From positions 1-64,000 of the forward strand of contig NZ_BBWV01000003.1 in NCBI RefSeq assembly GCF_000974785.1: 64,000 nucleotides of DNA, in the 5' to 3' direction. Of the stretch, positions 51,071 through 60,670 are shown piece by piece. The stretch comes from Flavihumibacter petaseus NBRC 106054. GTDB taxonomy: Bacteria > Bacteroidota > Bacteroidia > Chitinophagales > Chitinophagaceae. The position numbers and the translations under genes were made by a program. Position 1 is the first letter of the stretch, and each line of letters starts with the position of its first letter. A model generated the notes under the pieces. That model saw only the letters and a list, made by a program, of their open reading frames with translations. It was not told the origin of the DNA and ran no database searches.

Positions 51071-52111
51071 ATGGATAATCAGACACCACCTTCACCGGAT
51101 AAGATCATGCAGATCGGATCAGGTTTCTGGCCCGCTAAAATTCTGCTCACTGCTGTTGAATTTGAGTTGTTCACCCATCTTGCCCGCGAAGGGAAAATGC
51201 CGGCGAAAGCCATCAGGGCCCTCCTCAGTTTGAAATGTACCGACAGGCACCTGTATGATTTTCTCGATGCGCTGCATGTACTGGGCTTTTTACAACGGGA
51301 TGGCTTCTGGGATGCTGCACAATATTCCAACAGCCCGGATGCTGAAGCTTTTCTTGATAAGCAGAAACCGACCTATATGGGGGGTATCCTGGAAATGTTC
51401 AACAACCGCCTGTATGGTTTCTGGCACAAGCTGGGCGAGGGACTAAAAACGGGGCTTGCCCAGAATGAAGTGGCTGGTGGTGAAGATCCGCTCTTTGTAA
51501 CCTTATACAAGGATCCTGAAAGATTACAGGGTTTTGTCAGCGCCATGACCGGAATTCAGATCGGTAATTTTATGGCACTTGCGGAGAAATTTGATTTCTC
51601 TCCCTATAAAACCTTCCTGGATGCCGGTGGATCTGCCGGGGTGCTCTCCATCATGGTGGCAAAACATAACCCGGATATGACATGCACCACCCTGGACATG
51701 CAACAGGTTGAAGATATTGCCGTTAAGACCATTGACAAGTTTGGCGCGGCAAACAAAGTGAAGGCGGTGAGCGGTGATTTCTTCAGCGAACCGTTGCCAA
51801 AAGCCGACGTGATCGCCATGGGCAATATCCTGCATGACTGGAACGAAGAAAATAAACTGCTACTACTCCGGAAAGCTTATGATGCACTTCCCGAAGGCGG
51901 CGCATTCATCGCCATAGAAGCGGTGATCGACAACGACAGGAAACAAAACCTGTTCGGCCTGATGATGAGCCTGAATATGCTGATTGAAACAGCAGACGGT
52001 TTCGACTATACTTTCGCGGACTTTGACAAATGGGCAAAACAGACCGGTTTTAAAAAGACAGCCCTGCTTCCCCTTACCGGCCCATCGAGTGCGGCCATTG
52101 CTTATAAATAA
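51071..52111 (+). CDS. O-methyltransferase (acetylserotonin-MT-like)
   Basis: 346 residues. N-terminal winged-helix dimerisation domain (MPAKAIRALLSLKCTDRHLYDFLDALHVLGFLQRDG), SAM-binding motif I LDAGGSAGVLSIMVAK near 192, and the GNILHDWNEENKLLLLRKAYDALPEGGAFIAIEAVI segment with the catalytic His. Methylates small hydroxylated compounds using SAM; substrate unknown. The start at 51071 removes ten extra residues. The interval 52112-52313 holds a short fragment of unknown origin and no clear gene. Confidence 0.92.
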   Translation: MDNQTPPSPDKIMQIGSGFWPAKILLTAVEFELFTHLAREGKMPAKAIRALLSLKCTDRHLYDFLDALHVLGFLQRDGFWDAAQYSNSPDAEAFLDKQKPTYMGGILEMFNNRLYGFWHKLGEGLKTGLAQNEVAGGEDPLFVTLYKDPERLQGFVSAMTGIQIGNFMALAEKFDFSPYKTFLDAGGSAGVLSIMVAKHNPDMTCTTLDMQQVEDIAVKTIDKFGAANKVKAVSGDFFSEPLPKADVIAMGNILHDWNEENKLLLLRKAYDALPEGGAFIAIEAVIDNDRKQNLFGLMMSLNMLIETADGFDYTFADFDKWAKQTGFKKTALLPLTGPSSAAIAYK

Positions 52112-52313
52112 GCTTACTTCGGTCAGGCATAGCGCGGTGCAAAGGCGGTGTACCGGCAGGTATTTTTTTCACCGCAAAGTGCAGGCCCATCATCCCCAGG
52201 CTGATGATGTTAACCTGCAGGAGGCGTTGCTGGCCTGGTGTGAATCATTGACCGGCGTTCCGTTTCCCGGAGAATAGCCGGCGGATACAGGTAACTTTGT
52301 CACAACAGATCTT

Positions 52314-53147
52314 ATGGGTGATGCAGATGCCAGATCAATTCTTCACCGTTACTGCAAAAAACTCGCTGCAGCAGGCGTTGATATTCCCCGCCAACCGGAT
52401 GAGGAGACGATTCACCAGTTCCGTGTGAATATTAAAAAACTCCATGCCTTTCTCAGGATGCTGCGCGATGGCAGTGTAAATAAACCACCCCTGCAATTGC
52501 CCAAACGGTTGAAGAAAATGTACCGCCAGGTTGGTGAAATACGCGACCGGCAACTTTGCCTGAAACGATTGAAGATGATCTTCCTTCCGTCCGATGATGT
52601 TAAAGACACCATTTCTGCATTGGAAAAGAAAATCAGGGACCTCCTGAAGGAAAAGTCCGTTTGGTTGCATAAACAGGAATTTATCGCGCTGGAACAACAG
52701 CTGGCAACTATCCTCGCTGAATCGGACGTTGCTTCTCCTGAAACTTTACCAACTCCTTTTGCGCTCGAAAAGGATGTTTATTTCCGGCTGAAAAAACGAA
52801 ATATTGAAGAAGTGCTGCTCGCGGGAAATTTCAAAGACGATGAACTGCATACCATCCGGAAAAACCTTAAGGATATGCTTTACCTCTCCAAACTGTATAA
52901 GGACGATCTGAAAACTCCCGTTCCCGGAGAATGGAGCGACGACCACGTAAAATTTGTAGAGAGATTGACCGACGTATTGGGTGCCTTCAATGATACCAGA
53001 ACGGCATCGGCAATTCTACGGCATGAACAGTCATTGAGTGATCCTCCGGGTGGCGATGGACTCCGGCGTCTATTGCATTATATGAGCGGCGAGAAATGCC
53101 GCCTGAAAAAAAAGGCATTGCTTCAGTTCCGTAAATTACAGGCTTAA
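52314..53147 (+). CDS. CHAD-domain protein
   Basis: 277 residues, all helical, with the CHAD pattern of basic residues: DEETIHQFRVNIKKLHAFLRMLRDG, KKMYRQVGEIRDRQLCLKRLK, ELHTIRKNLKDMLYLSKLYKDDLK, LTDVLGAFNDTRTASAIL. CHAD domains bind polyphosphate; no CYTH/TTM domain is fused or adjacent. It overlaps the convergent membrane gene by 12 bases. A truncated pyrophosphatase lies 1.4 kb upstream. Confidence 0.92.
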   Translation: MGDADARSILHRYCKKLAAAGVDIPRQPDEETIHQFRVNIKKLHAFLRMLRDGSVNKPPLQLPKRLKKMYRQVGEIRDRQLCLKRLKMIFLPSDDVKDTISALEKKIRDLLKEKSVWLHKQEFIALEQQLATILAESDVASPETLPTPFALEKDVYFRLKKRNIEEVLLAGNFKDDELHTIRKNLKDMLYLSKLYKDDLKTPVPGEWSDDHVKFVERLTDVLGAFNDTRTASAILRHEQSLSDPPGGDGLRRLLHYMSGEKCRLKKKALLQFRKLQA

Positions 53148-54194
53148 TTTTCCCGGTAATTCTTTTGCAAAGGAAGGAGCATTCCGGAGCTGGTTCCCTG
53201 CAAATACCACCACCCACAACATAAATACGGCAATATTGATTCTTTCCCAGGTGCCGATCATTGGCGTCGGTCCGTTTACAGCGATGTTTGGCGCTTCTGT
53301 AAAAGTCAGTGCCCCGAATATGACATGCAGTGTTATGGCAATAATGGTAAAGCTGCAAAACCGCCCTTTTATGGCTGCAGCAGCAAGGATCATAAAAAGC
53401 CACATGAAGAGGTTGGTAGCGATCGCCCAACAAATATGCAGTGTATCTGTGAGGGATGGCATATTGCCCCGCATATGCATGGGTGGCCAGTATAGGTTAA
53501 AAATGGCGTAAACGATCACCAGGGAACCCGTTATCCGCAACAGCCGGTTTCCTTCTGGCATCATCAACACACCCCATCCGAAAGCGGCAAACAATAGTGG
53601 ATAAGGAAGCGCCAGTAGCACCCACAGGATCCTGGTAGGCGCATGAATGGCCGACAATTCACTGACAGTAAGGCCTGCAAAACTGTAACCATCGTAATAC
53701 AGCGGAACAAAGCAGTTGATTGCAACATACCAGAGCGAAGAGAATATACCGCACCAGAGCAATACCCGCTGTGAACCCGCACTCGGAAAACGCGAAATGA
53801 AAAGTGGTACACTGGCTATGGCCCCCAGCAAAACAGGGAGGCCCCACATCGCATGCAGCCAGTGCAATTCCTGCAGGATAACGATCTCTGCAATGAACCA
53901 GATGATCCACCCGCCCAGCGAGGTTGCCACCAGTAGCCAGGCGAAGTACCACCTGCGAAGCACTGCAATAAAAGCAAACACCCCCAGCAGACCCAGGTCG
54001 AGTAAAATAACCCCGGGAAGCAGGAAGCTGTCGAAATAGCCACGCATCAACGCAACAGGCATGTCCATATAGCGCCCGTCAGGCGCGGCGATCAGCAAAA
54101 CACCACCTGCCAGAGAACCCAACGCCTCATAGGCGAGAACCAGTAGCAGCAAAGCGCGCGGCCATTTTGCCGGAATAACTGTTTTTGGTGTCAC
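53136..54194 (-). CDS. Polytopic membrane protein, unknown function
   Basis: 352 residues with about nine to ten hydrophobic helices (ALLLLVLAYEALGSLAGGVLLI, LLDLGLLGVFAFIAVL, WYFAWLLVATSLGGWIIWFIAEIVI, ILWVLLALPYPLLFAAFGWGVLM and others). The C-terminal half resembles DUF998-like proteins. Likely inner membrane. Not assigned. Confidence 0.7.
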   Translation of the reverse strand: MTPKTVIPAKWPRALLLLVLAYEALGSLAGGVLLIAAPDGRYMDMPVALMRGYFDSFLLPGVILLDLGLLGVFAFIAVLRRWYFAWLLVATSLGGWIIWFIAEIVILQELHWLHAMWGLPVLLGAIASVPLFISRFPSAGSQRVLLWCGIFSSLWYVAINCFVPLYYDGYSFAGLTVSELSAIHAPTRILWVLLALPYPLLFAAFGWGVLMMPEGNRLLRITGSLVIVYAIFNLYWPPMHMRGNMPSLTDTLHICWAIATNLFMWLFMILAAAAIKGRFCSFTIIAITLHVIFGALTFTEAPNIAVNGPTPMIGTWERINIAVFMLWVVVFAGNQLRNAPSFAKELPGKLSL

Positions 54195-54272
54195 GGTAAC
54201 AAGTTAACACAGGAAACAACCATGATCAATGACTGCCGGCACGCAGATAAATGACTTTAATCAGCAGACTGT

Positions 54273-54611
54273 CTAGGTAGCATTTGCCACACCTCTGAAA
54301 AACTGGATGCCGCCAAAAACGATAGCGCCCCAGAAAATAAACCCGATATCGGCAGCGGTGGCCACAATGCCACCAACGCACCAGAGTGCACCATAGAGCA
54401 TGTCTTTTTTCGTCTGATCCTTCACAGCAGCCTTTGTCTGAACCAACGTTTCTTCCACGACCTGTACGGCTGATGTTTCATCGAGTCCCTGCGCTACGAG
54501 GGCATTTTTAGTTTCCATTGCGGAAAGTTTCTGATTGATCAGCAGGTGCGCAGCATATGAATAGGAGGACTGCAGGCTTTCGCCCTGGGTAACGGTAGGG
54601 TTTGATTCCAT
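54273..54611 (-). CDS. Small membrane protein, unknown function
   Basis: 112 residues. A soluble helical N-terminus (SYSYAAHLLINQKLSAMETKNALVAQGLDETSAVQVVEETLVQTKAAVKDQTKKDM) and two helices (LYGALWCVGGIVATAADIGFIFWGAIVFGGIQFFRGV). Resembles widespread small Bacteroidota proteins of unknown role. Confidence 0.7.
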   Translation of the reverse strand: MESNPTVTQGESLQSSYSYAAHLLINQKLSAMETKNALVAQGLDETSAVQVVEETLVQTKAAVKDQTKKDMLYGALWCVGGIVATAADIGFIFWGAIVFGGIQFFRGVANAT

Positions 54612-54688
54612 TGGTTAAGGTTTTGGGGTTTAGAAATCTGCTTTAATGATAGTAAGAATTAATTGGTTGTGCAAGAGGGGGTATAATG

Positions 54689-54770
54689 GTTTGAGGTTTG
54701 GGGTTTGAAGTTTGGGGTTGCGTTGACTGCTGATGTTTAAGCGCAGGCAGGCTCTGCGTGAAAATGAACC
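54689..54770. repeat. Heptad array with degenerate body
   Basis: GTTTGAG, GTTTGGG, GTTTGAA, GTTTGGG (54689-54716), then a body resembling the 64-bp module on the minus strand (TGACTGCTGATGTTTAAGCG, CAGGCAGGCTC). It lies in the divergent region before the SDR gene. Confidence 0.75.
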
Positions 54771-54863
54771 CACCTGGCCCGCTGAACAAAACAACTTCGG
54801 CCTTCTGAACAAACCCTCCGGCTTTGGCGCTTTTTAGCTTTGTGTCATCAAACACGATCAATC

Positions 54864-55883
54864 ATGACACAGCACAATTACCAGGGAGCCCTTCAACACC
54901 CACTTCGCACAGGTTTCGACGCAACATCCACTGCTGATGACGTCATCAGCGGCATTGACCTTTCCGGCAGGACCGCCATCGTCACCGGGGGAAATACCGG
55001 CATAGGCCTTGAAACTGCCAGGTCACTTGCGGTTGCCGGCGCCACCGTGATCGTTCCTGCACGCGATGTACAGAAGGCAGCAAAAAACCTTGAAGGCATT
55101 CCCAATATCGAAATTGAGGCGATCGATATGATGGATCCCTGGTCGATCGAGGGATTTACAACAAAATTCCTCTCCTCACAGCGCCCGCTTCATCTCCTGA
55201 TCAACAATGCAGGTATCATGTGGGTACCGTTTCGCCACGACCGGCGAGGAATTGAATCACAACTTGCCACCAATTTTATAGGGCAGTTTCACCTCACTGC
55301 TAAACTCTGGCCTGCCCTCAGGATGGCAAATGGCGCCCGCGTAGTGAATGTCTCCTCGCTTGGCCATCATTTATCCCCATTCAATTTTGAAGATCCGAAT
55401 TTTGAATATCGTTCCTATGAAACCCTTATCGCCTACGGTCAATCAAAAACAGCCAGCAATCTTTTCGCCCTCGAACTTGACAATCGTGCAAAAAAGCATC
55501 ATGTAAGGGCCTATTCTGTTCATCCCGGCTCTATTGGCGGTACTGAACTCGCCCGCGAAGCGCCACCGGAACTTTTCCATCAAATGGGATTTCTCGATGA
55601 AGAGGGCAGCCTCCGTGCGGATGTGCTTGCTGCATTAAAGAACATCCCCCAGGGTGCGGCCACTACAGTCTGGGCTGCAACCAGCCCGGCCCTGGATCAA
55701 ATCGGCGGTGTGTATTGCGAAGATGGTGATATTGCGGAACTGATCCCCGACGATTCAAATATGCCCACGAAGGCAAGGATCCACGAAAATGGCGTGATGG
55801 AATATTCCCTCGATGAGAAAGCAGCCAAACGGCTATGGCGGTTTGCCGAAACAATGACCGGCATGAGGTTCGACATCCAATAG
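54864..55883 (+). CDS. Short-chain dehydrogenase/reductase
   Basis: 339 residues. Cofactor motif TGGNTGIGLETA (TGxxxGIG), NNAG at NNAGIMW, catalytic Ser in NVSSLGHH, and YxxxK as YGQSKTA, giving an active SDR of the classical type with a C-terminal extension resembling WW-domain oxidoreductases. NADP preference likely. The start at 54864 is chosen as a normal N-terminus; an AraC regulator follows 35 bases after the stop. Confidence 0.92.
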   Translation: MTQHNYQGALQHPLRTGFDATSTADDVISGIDLSGRTAIVTGGNTGIGLETARSLAVAGATVIVPARDVQKAAKNLEGIPNIEIEAIDMMDPWSIEGFTTKFLSSQRPLHLLINNAGIMWVPFRHDRRGIESQLATNFIGQFHLTAKLWPALRMANGARVVNVSSLGHHLSPFNFEDPNFEYRSYETLIAYGQSKTASNLFALELDNRAKKHHVRAYSVHPGSIGGTELAREAPPELFHQMGFLDEEGSLRADVLAALKNIPQGAATTVWAATSPALDQIGGVYCEDGDIAELIPDDSNMPTKARIHENGVMEYSLDEKAAKRLWRFAETMTGMRFDIQ

Positions 55884-55918
55884 TAAATTTGTTCACAGCA
55901 TCAGGGAAAGACCGCAAC

Positions 55919-56731
55919 ATGGAATACCAGGCAAAATACATTACTGAAGACATCAAGTTGTCCTGTTACCAGGACAAATTCTTCAAATCGGACATAATAT
56001 TTGATCAGCATATGCTGGTCTGGTTCCTATCCGGTGAAACAAAAATAGTGCGCACAGGCGGCACCCAGATTTTTCAGAAGGGTGATATCTTCCTCATCCC
56101 GCGCAACCAGCTGGCGACAATCATTAATTATCCCAAAGATGGTTTCCCGCACAAAACAGTTGTAATGCACCTGACGACCGGTTGGCTCCGCAACTTTTAT
56201 TCGAAGCTGGACGTCCGCCCGGCAGCAATAGATTCGCCCGGCATCCGCCATTATGCCCATCACCCATTGCTGGAAAGCTGCCTCTCTTCGCTTTTGCCGT
56301 ATTTCGACATGACAAGCCTGCCACCGGATCTCGCCAATCTGAAAATCACTGAAGCCGTTACGATCCTGCGTTCCATTGATTCAACAATCGATAATATTCT
56401 CGCGAATTTCGAAGAGCCGGGAAAAATTGATCTCGTGGACTATATGGAAAAGAATTTCATGTTCAATATGCCGCTTGAAAAATTCAGTTACCTGACGGGA
56501 AGGAGCCTGACAACCTTTAAACGGGATTTCAAGAAAGTCTTTTCGAGTACACCGCAGCGCTGGCTCACCCGGAAACGCCTGGAACTTGCGCACTACCAGT
56601 TCGCGGAAAAGAAGATGAAACCCATCGATGTGTGCTACGAGGTCGGCTTTGAGAACCTTTCTCATTTTTCTTTTGCGTTCAAAAAACATTTCGGGTATGC
56701 GCCATCGGAATTGCTCGCAGGAAAAGGCTAG
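55919..56731 (+). CDS. AraC-family transcriptional regulator
   Basis: 270 residues. Cupin-like sensor domain (MLVWFLSGETKIVRTGGTQIFQKGDIFLIPRNQLATI) and two helix-turn-helices (MPLEKFSYLTGRSLTTFKRDFKKVFSSTPQRWL, PIDVCYEVGFENLSHFSFAFKKHFGYAPSEL). Probably controls the adjacent SDR gene. Confidence 0.92.
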   Translation: MEYQAKYITEDIKLSCYQDKFFKSDIIFDQHMLVWFLSGETKIVRTGGTQIFQKGDIFLIPRNQLATIINYPKDGFPHKTVVMHLTTGWLRNFYSKLDVRPAAIDSPGIRHYAHHPLLESCLSSLLPYFDMTSLPPDLANLKITEAVTILRSIDSTIDNILANFEEPGKIDLVDYMEKNFMFNMPLEKFSYLTGRSLTTFKRDFKKVFSSTPQRWLTRKRLELAHYQFAEKKMKPIDVCYEVGFENLSHFSFAFKKHFGYAPSELLAGKG

Positions 56732-56740
56732 TTTGCCCGC

Positions 56741-56800
56741 AAAGCGCTGCGCGCTTTTTAATTTCACGCAAAGCACGCCAAGGTGCAAAGGCGCAATGAG
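56741..56800 (+). repeat. 3'-end repeat element, copy e
   Basis: Hairpin AAAGCGC-TGC-GCGCTTT (56741-56757), then TTTCACGCAAAGCACGCC and AAGGTGCAAAGGCGCAATG. It starts ten bases after the AraC stop codon, in the same orientation. Confidence 0.8.
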
Positions 56801-56884
56801 GAATATTTAGTTTTCGTTACTCCGGGTTGTAATCCGTCAAAGCCAACTTCTAAACAATTAAAATAATAAACAATTGAACTATTT

Positions 56885-57376
56885 CTAGTGCGGTAACCGT
56901 TCCCGGAAATAGCCATAGGTCCACGTGCCGGCAATGGCACTCAGCAATACCACGATCACTACTGTAACCCCTGTTCCGATCTGGGCGAAAAGCGGGCCGG
57001 GACAAGCACCGGTCAATGCCCAGCCGAGGCCAAAGATCAGTCCGCCATAGATCTGGCCCTTGTTGAATTTTTTGGGGTGAAACACGATCTCCTCCCCGTG
57101 AATGGTTTTGATTTTGAATTTTTTGATCAGCCAGATGGAGATCACGCCCACTATTATTGCTGTTCCGATCACCCCATACATATGAAAGCTTTGAAGGCGA
57201 AACATTTCCTGTATGCGGAACCAGCTGATGATCTCCGCCTTGAGGAACACGACGCCAAACAGCATGCCTACGGCCATGTATTTGAAATTGTACCACCAGG
57301 GATGTTGTTTTTCCGATTCATTGATACAAATTGTATCCTGTTGCCTGATGGTATCCTGTTGACTGATAGATTCCAT
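56885..57376 (-). CDS. YeeE/YedE half-transporter (DUF6691 type)
   Basis: 163 residues. Cytosolic start, then helices with the Cys-bearing motif LTGACPGPLFAQIGTG. Split YeeE/YedE proteins move thiosulfate or sulfite-like sulfur compounds, and the conserved Cys is functionally important in the full-length family. Met at 57376 avoids a long non-conserved extension. Pairs with the next gene upstream, 20 bases away. Confidence 0.88.
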   Translation of the reverse strand: MESISQQDTIRQQDTICINESEKQHPWWYNFKYMAVGMLFGVVFLKAEIISWFRIQEMFRLQSFHMYGVIGTAIIVGVISIWLIKKFKIKTIHGEEIVFHPKKFNKGQIYGGLIFGLGWALTGACPGPLFAQIGTGVTVVIVVLLSAIAGTWTYGYFRERLPH

Positions 57377-57396
57377 TGTGATTGTTTTCAGATAAT

Positions 57397-57960
57397 TTAC
57401 AGATGCAGAATATAGGGCAGGAGCAGGTTTGCCATGATCAGTCCACCTGCCATGAACATTACGGTTGCTACCAGCGATGGCCATTGGAGGTTGCTCAGCC
57501 CCATGATCGCATGACCCGATGTACAACCGCCGGCATACCGGGTGCCAAAACCTACCAGGAAGCCGCCGCCTACCAGCATGATCAGTCCCCTCACGGTGAA
57601 CAGGCTGCTCCAGGAAAAAAGCTCACCGGGCTGTAAGCCGCTGTGATCGATGATGCCATACCCCGCCAATTCCCTTTCCAGTGCGGGGTGGATTACTACC
57701 GGATCCGGATTTGGGATCAACTGTATGGTCAGTATGGCACCTGCCAGTATTCCGCCGACAAAAAAGAAGTTCCATATTTCCTTTCTCCAGTCGTACTGGA
57801 AGAATTTGATGCCAGCCGGGAAACAGGCTGCACAGGCATGACGCAGGTTGGCGGAAATGCCAAAATGTTTGTTACCCAAAAGGAGCAGGGCGGGTACGAT
57901 AAGCCCGATCAGCGCACCGGCCACATACCATGGCCAGGGTTGTTGCAGAGTTTGAAGCAT
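57397..57960 (-). CDS. YeeE/YedE half-transporter
   Basis: 187 residues with at least five helices and the second Cys motif [18 protein letters not shown]. Together with the gene downstream it makes one full YeeE-type transporter split in two. Also carries CAACFPAG with two cysteines near residue 44. Second from last in the sulfur operon. Confidence 0.9.
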   Translation of the reverse strand: MLQTLQQPWPWYVAGALIGLIVPALLLLGNKHFGISANLRHACAACFPAGIKFFQYDWRKEIWNFFFVGGILAGAILTIQLIPNPDPVVIHPALERELAGYGIIDHSGLQPGELFSWSSLFTVRGLIMLVGGGFLVGFGTRYAGGCTSGHAIMGLSNLQWPSLVATVMFMAGGLIMANLLLPYILHL

Positions 57961-57983
57961 GTATGATAATTAAGAACGCAAAA

Positions 57984-58202
57984 CTATTGGTGTCGTCTTT
58001 TGCCCCGGGAGCGGCGGTGCCGGGGAATTGAACAGGTTCCTGTACTACAACCAGCATTGAATAGTCCCATTACGACCAGGAAGATCCCTGCGATGCCGGC
58101 AATAGTCTCCCTGGTGATCAGGGCATAGACTATTGCAGCAATGCCTGTTGCAAGTCGCAATATGCGCATCAGGTTCCATCCTTTGGTGATCAGGGCTTTC
58201 AT
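57984..58202 (-). CDS. DUF2892 small membrane protein
   Basis: 72 residues: one to two helices (RLATGIAAIVYALITRETIAGIAGIFLVVMGLFNAG) then a CSTGTC-type Cys pair and a basic tail. DUF2892 proteins often neighbour or fuse to rhodaneses. Its ATG overlaps the rhodanese stop by four bases, indicating translational coupling. Confidence 0.85.
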   Translation of the reverse strand: MKALITKGWNLMRILRLATGIAAIVYALITRETIAGIAGIFLVVMGLFNAGCSTGTCSIPRHRRSRGKRRHQ

Positions 58203-59875
58203 AAACGGACTGTTTTATTCTTATAGAGTGCTTTGACTTCTTCGAGGCCACCGCCATTATATACCTGGTCATATCCTTTTTCCTTTAATTGTTTGGCAGC
58301 CAGGCCACTCCTGTATCCGCTTTTGCAATAAAATACCACGGGCTTATTGCCGAGGTCAACGATCTCATTGATCCTTTCTGAAAGGTCCTGAAGCGGAATG
58401 TTCAGGGCACCGGGAACGTGCCCGGCAGCAAATTCTTCCTTCGTTCTCACGTCCACAAATTGTGTAACGCCTGCTTTTGCAACTGCATTTCCACCCTGCA
58501 GCCAGGCATTCATGCTGCCTGAAAAATTCAGGATATTGGTATACCCGTGTTTTGCCAGGAGGGAATACCCGATGGTAGCGCGATCGCCCCCCTGGCAGTG
58601 AATTACCACCTTTTTATCCTTGCTGACCAGGTGAAGGTTATTCAACAGGTTTCCGATAAAAAGATGCCGGGCGCCTTTGATGTGACCGGACTGGTATTCA
58701 GTGGCGCCGCGGAGATCGATCACATCAATATCTTCTTCCCCGTAATACAGTTCTTTAAACTTGTCCAGTGTGATCACCGGTTCCTGCTCCAATTCACCTC
58801 CGGCTGCTTCCCATTGCTGAACGGAAGGGATATAGCCCAGGATATTGTCCAGCCCGATGCGCATGAGTTTGCGGGTCAGGTCGTCAAGGTTCGCAGGATC
58901 CGCTATCAGCATAAAAGGCGTTTCATAATCGAGAAACCATCCGGCCCAGGTGTTGAATGAATTGTTCCCCTGGATATTGATGCTGCCCGGAATATAGCCA
59001 GCCGCAAAGGCGCTCTTTTCCCTGGTATCGATAAGCGGAAATCCTTGCTCCATCGCTGCGTTCACTTCATCAATACTCAGTTCCCGTATAGCAGGAACCT
59101 CCGTCAGTAATGGACGGTTGATCTTGTTGAGTTTTTTCATCATCGCGAAATAGCGGGGCGGTTCGGGTTGATCTTCCAGCAGGTATTTGACGAATCCGGC
59201 TTCATCCTCTTCAAAACGGAAAGCCCAGTTCCGCTCCAACTCATATCCCGTCGTAGTGGAGGGTACAGCACCCAGTGCTTTGCCGCAGGCGGAGCCTGCA
59301 CCGTGGCCGGGCCATACCTGCACATAAGGGGGTAATGCACTGAATTTTTTAAGGGAAGCAAACATCTGGCGTGCGCCGGGTTCCTGTGTACCCGTGAGGC
59401 CTGCAGCTTTTTCCAGCAGGTCGGGCCTGCCGATATCACCTACGAACACGAAATCGCCTGTAAACAACATGACGGGTTCCTCACTTGCCGGTATATCTGT
59501 CAGAAGAAAGCTGATGCTTTCCGGCGTATGTCCGGGTGTATGCAACACATCGAACCTGAGGTTACCCAGTTTGACACTGCTGCCGTCTTTAAGACCGATA
59601 TGATCAAATTCGTATTGCCAGTCTGGTCCGCCTTCATCAGAGAGATACAGCTTTGCACCGGTGAGGGCAGCCAGTTCCCGCGAACCGGAAAGGAAATCGG
59701 CATGTATATGCGTTTCAAAAATGTGGGTGATCTGCATTTTCTGCTCTTCAGCGATCTTGAGATAAGTGTCCACATCCCGTTTAGGGTCGATTACTGCCGC
59801 CACGCCGGCTTGCTGACAACCGATAAAATAACTGCCCTGTGCCAGGCTTTTATCATAAATGTGCTGAAAATACAT
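58199..59875 (-). CDS. Metallo-beta-lactamase fold protein with three rhodanese domains
   Basis: 558 residues. Residues 1-240 are a persulfide-dioxygenase-like metallo-beta-lactamase domain (THIHAD 55-60, LHTPGHTPES, FTGDFVFVGDIGRPD). Then rhodanese 1 (about 260-345; no active-site Cys, LIADPA in its place), rhodanese 2 (355-445; CQGGDR near 424) and rhodanese 3 (455-545; CKSGYR near 515). The usual form has one or two rhodaneses. It probably oxidises or transfers persulfide sulfur in the cytosol. The start at 59875 gives the canonical N-terminus. Operators lie 15-66 bases upstream. Confidence 0.93.
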   Translation of the reverse strand: MYFQHIYDKSLAQGSYFIGCQQAGVAAVIDPKRDVDTYLKIAEEQKMQITHIFETHIHADFLSGSRELAALTGAKLYLSDEGGPDWQYEFDHIGLKDGSSVKLGNLRFDVLHTPGHTPESISFLLTDIPASEEPVMLFTGDFVFVGDIGRPDLLEKAAGLTGTQEPGARQMFASLKKFSALPPYVQVWPGHGAGSACGKALGAVPSTTTGYELERNWAFRFEEDEAGFVKYLLEDQPEPPRYFAMMKKLNKINRPLLTEVPAIRELSIDEVNAAMEQGFPLIDTREKSAFAAGYIPGSINIQGNNSFNTWAGWFLDYETPFMLIADPANLDDLTRKLMRIGLDNILGYIPSVQQWEAAGGELEQEPVITLDKFKELYYGEEDIDVIDLRGATEYQSGHIKGARHLFIGNLLNNLHLVSKDKKVVIHCQGGDRATIGYSLLAKHGYTNILNFSGSMNAWLQGGNAVAKAGVTQFVDVRTKEEFAAGHVPGALNIPLQDLSERINEIVDLGNKPVVFYCKSGYRSGLAAKQLKEKGYDQVYNGGGLEEVKALYKNKTVRL

Positions 59876-59890
59876 AGTGTATTGTTTTAC

Positions 59891-59910
59891 TGTTCCACAA
59901 AGATGGAACA
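59891..59910. promoter_or_regulatory. Inverted repeat TGTTCCA-N6-TGGAACA
   Basis: Perfect 7-bp arms with a 6-base spacer (CAAAGA), 15 bases before the MBL/rhodanese start. The N6 spacing resembles Crp-family operators although the half-site differs from the GTGA type nearby. Confidence 0.5.
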
Positions 59911-59927
59911 TGCATTTTCGCCCATCA

Positions 59928-59941
59928 GTGATCTTGGTCAC
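59928..59941. promoter_or_regulatory. Crp/Fnr-type operator GTGA-N6-TCAC
   Basis: GTGA-TCTTGG-TCAC between the crp gene and the MBL/rhodanese gene, matching the core of the classical Crp site. Confidence 0.55.
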
Positions 59942-59953
59942 ATAACAGCATGA

Positions 59954-60586
59954 TCAGGGTTTCGTCCATTCGAAGGAATTGCGGTGGGAGATGAGCCAGC
60001 CATTCTTTTCCATTTTTTTCATCAGGCGGCTGATCACTTCCCGGGAAGAATTGAGGTCAGTTGCGATCTCCTGGTGGGTCAGCTTCACCTGCCGCCCCAT
60101 TTTCTCCACCTGTTTTTCGATATAGGACAACAGGCGTTCATCCATATTCCGGAAGGCGATATCGTTGATCGTGCGCAGCAGTTCATCGTAACGCGCCCGC
60201 CAGGTGCGGATCACGAAATAGTGCCAGCTTTTGTATTTCCCCAGCCATTCATCCATATACTGAATCGGGATATTCAGCACCACCACGTCCGTTAACGCTT
60301 TGGCTACCACCTGGCTGTTTTCCTGCCGGTAGGTACACACCATCGATACGGCACAGGCTTCACCGGGTTCAATATCGTACATGAAGAATTCATTCCCTTC
60401 CTCGTCGTCCTGGTAGAGTTTGACGATGCCATCAAGCACCAGCATCGTCGACCGGATGGTTTGTCCCTTGCGCAGCATCTGCGTGCCGGCCGGGATCTCT
60501 TTTATATCGGCGTACTGCTCCAGTTCTTCATAAAGTCCTTCTTCAAGTCCGGGGAAAATCTGCCGGATGGGATATCTTTCTTCCAT
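59954..60586 (-). CDS. Crp/Fnr-family regulator of sulfur operon
   Basis: 210 residues. Sensor barrel (EIPAGTQMLRKGQTIRSTMLVLDGIVKLYQDDEEGNEFFMYDI) with two Cys in EACAVSMVCTYR near 95-103 that could be redox sensitive, and a winged helix (VKLTHQEIATDLNSSREVISRLMKKMEKNGW). Placed between the sulfur operon and the TauE gene with matching operators on both sides, it is the probable regulator. Confidence 0.9.
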   Translation of the reverse strand: MEERYPIRQIFPGLEEGLYEELEQYADIKEIPAGTQMLRKGQTIRSTMLVLDGIVKLYQDDEEGNEFFMYDIEPGEACAVSMVCTYRQENSQVVAKALTDVVVLNIPIQYMDEWLGKYKSWHYFVIRTWRARYDELLRTINDIAFRNMDERLLSYIEKQVEKMGRQVKLTHQEIATDLNSSREVISRLMKKMEKNGWLISHRNSFEWTKP

Positions 60587-60608
60587 ACTGTTAATTTACC
60601 AAAATTCT

Positions 60609-60630
60609 GTGGGTGACTTTTATCACCCAC
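60609..60630. promoter_or_regulatory. Crp/Fnr-type operator GTGGGTGA-N6-TCACCCAC
   Basis: 8-bp arms (60609-60616 and 60623-60630) with a 6-base spacer; inner core GTGA-N6-TCAC as at 59928-59941. In the divergent region between crp and tauE. Confidence 0.75.
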
Positions 60631-60670
60631 TGCCACAGGGATGTGCGGCAACTTTGATGAAAATTACATC

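Noticed and set aside
52112-52277. Possible short gene after the methyltransferase
   Set aside because: An open frame ends at 52277 with a protein-like stretch, but it has no start outside the methyltransferase gene and no recognised family.
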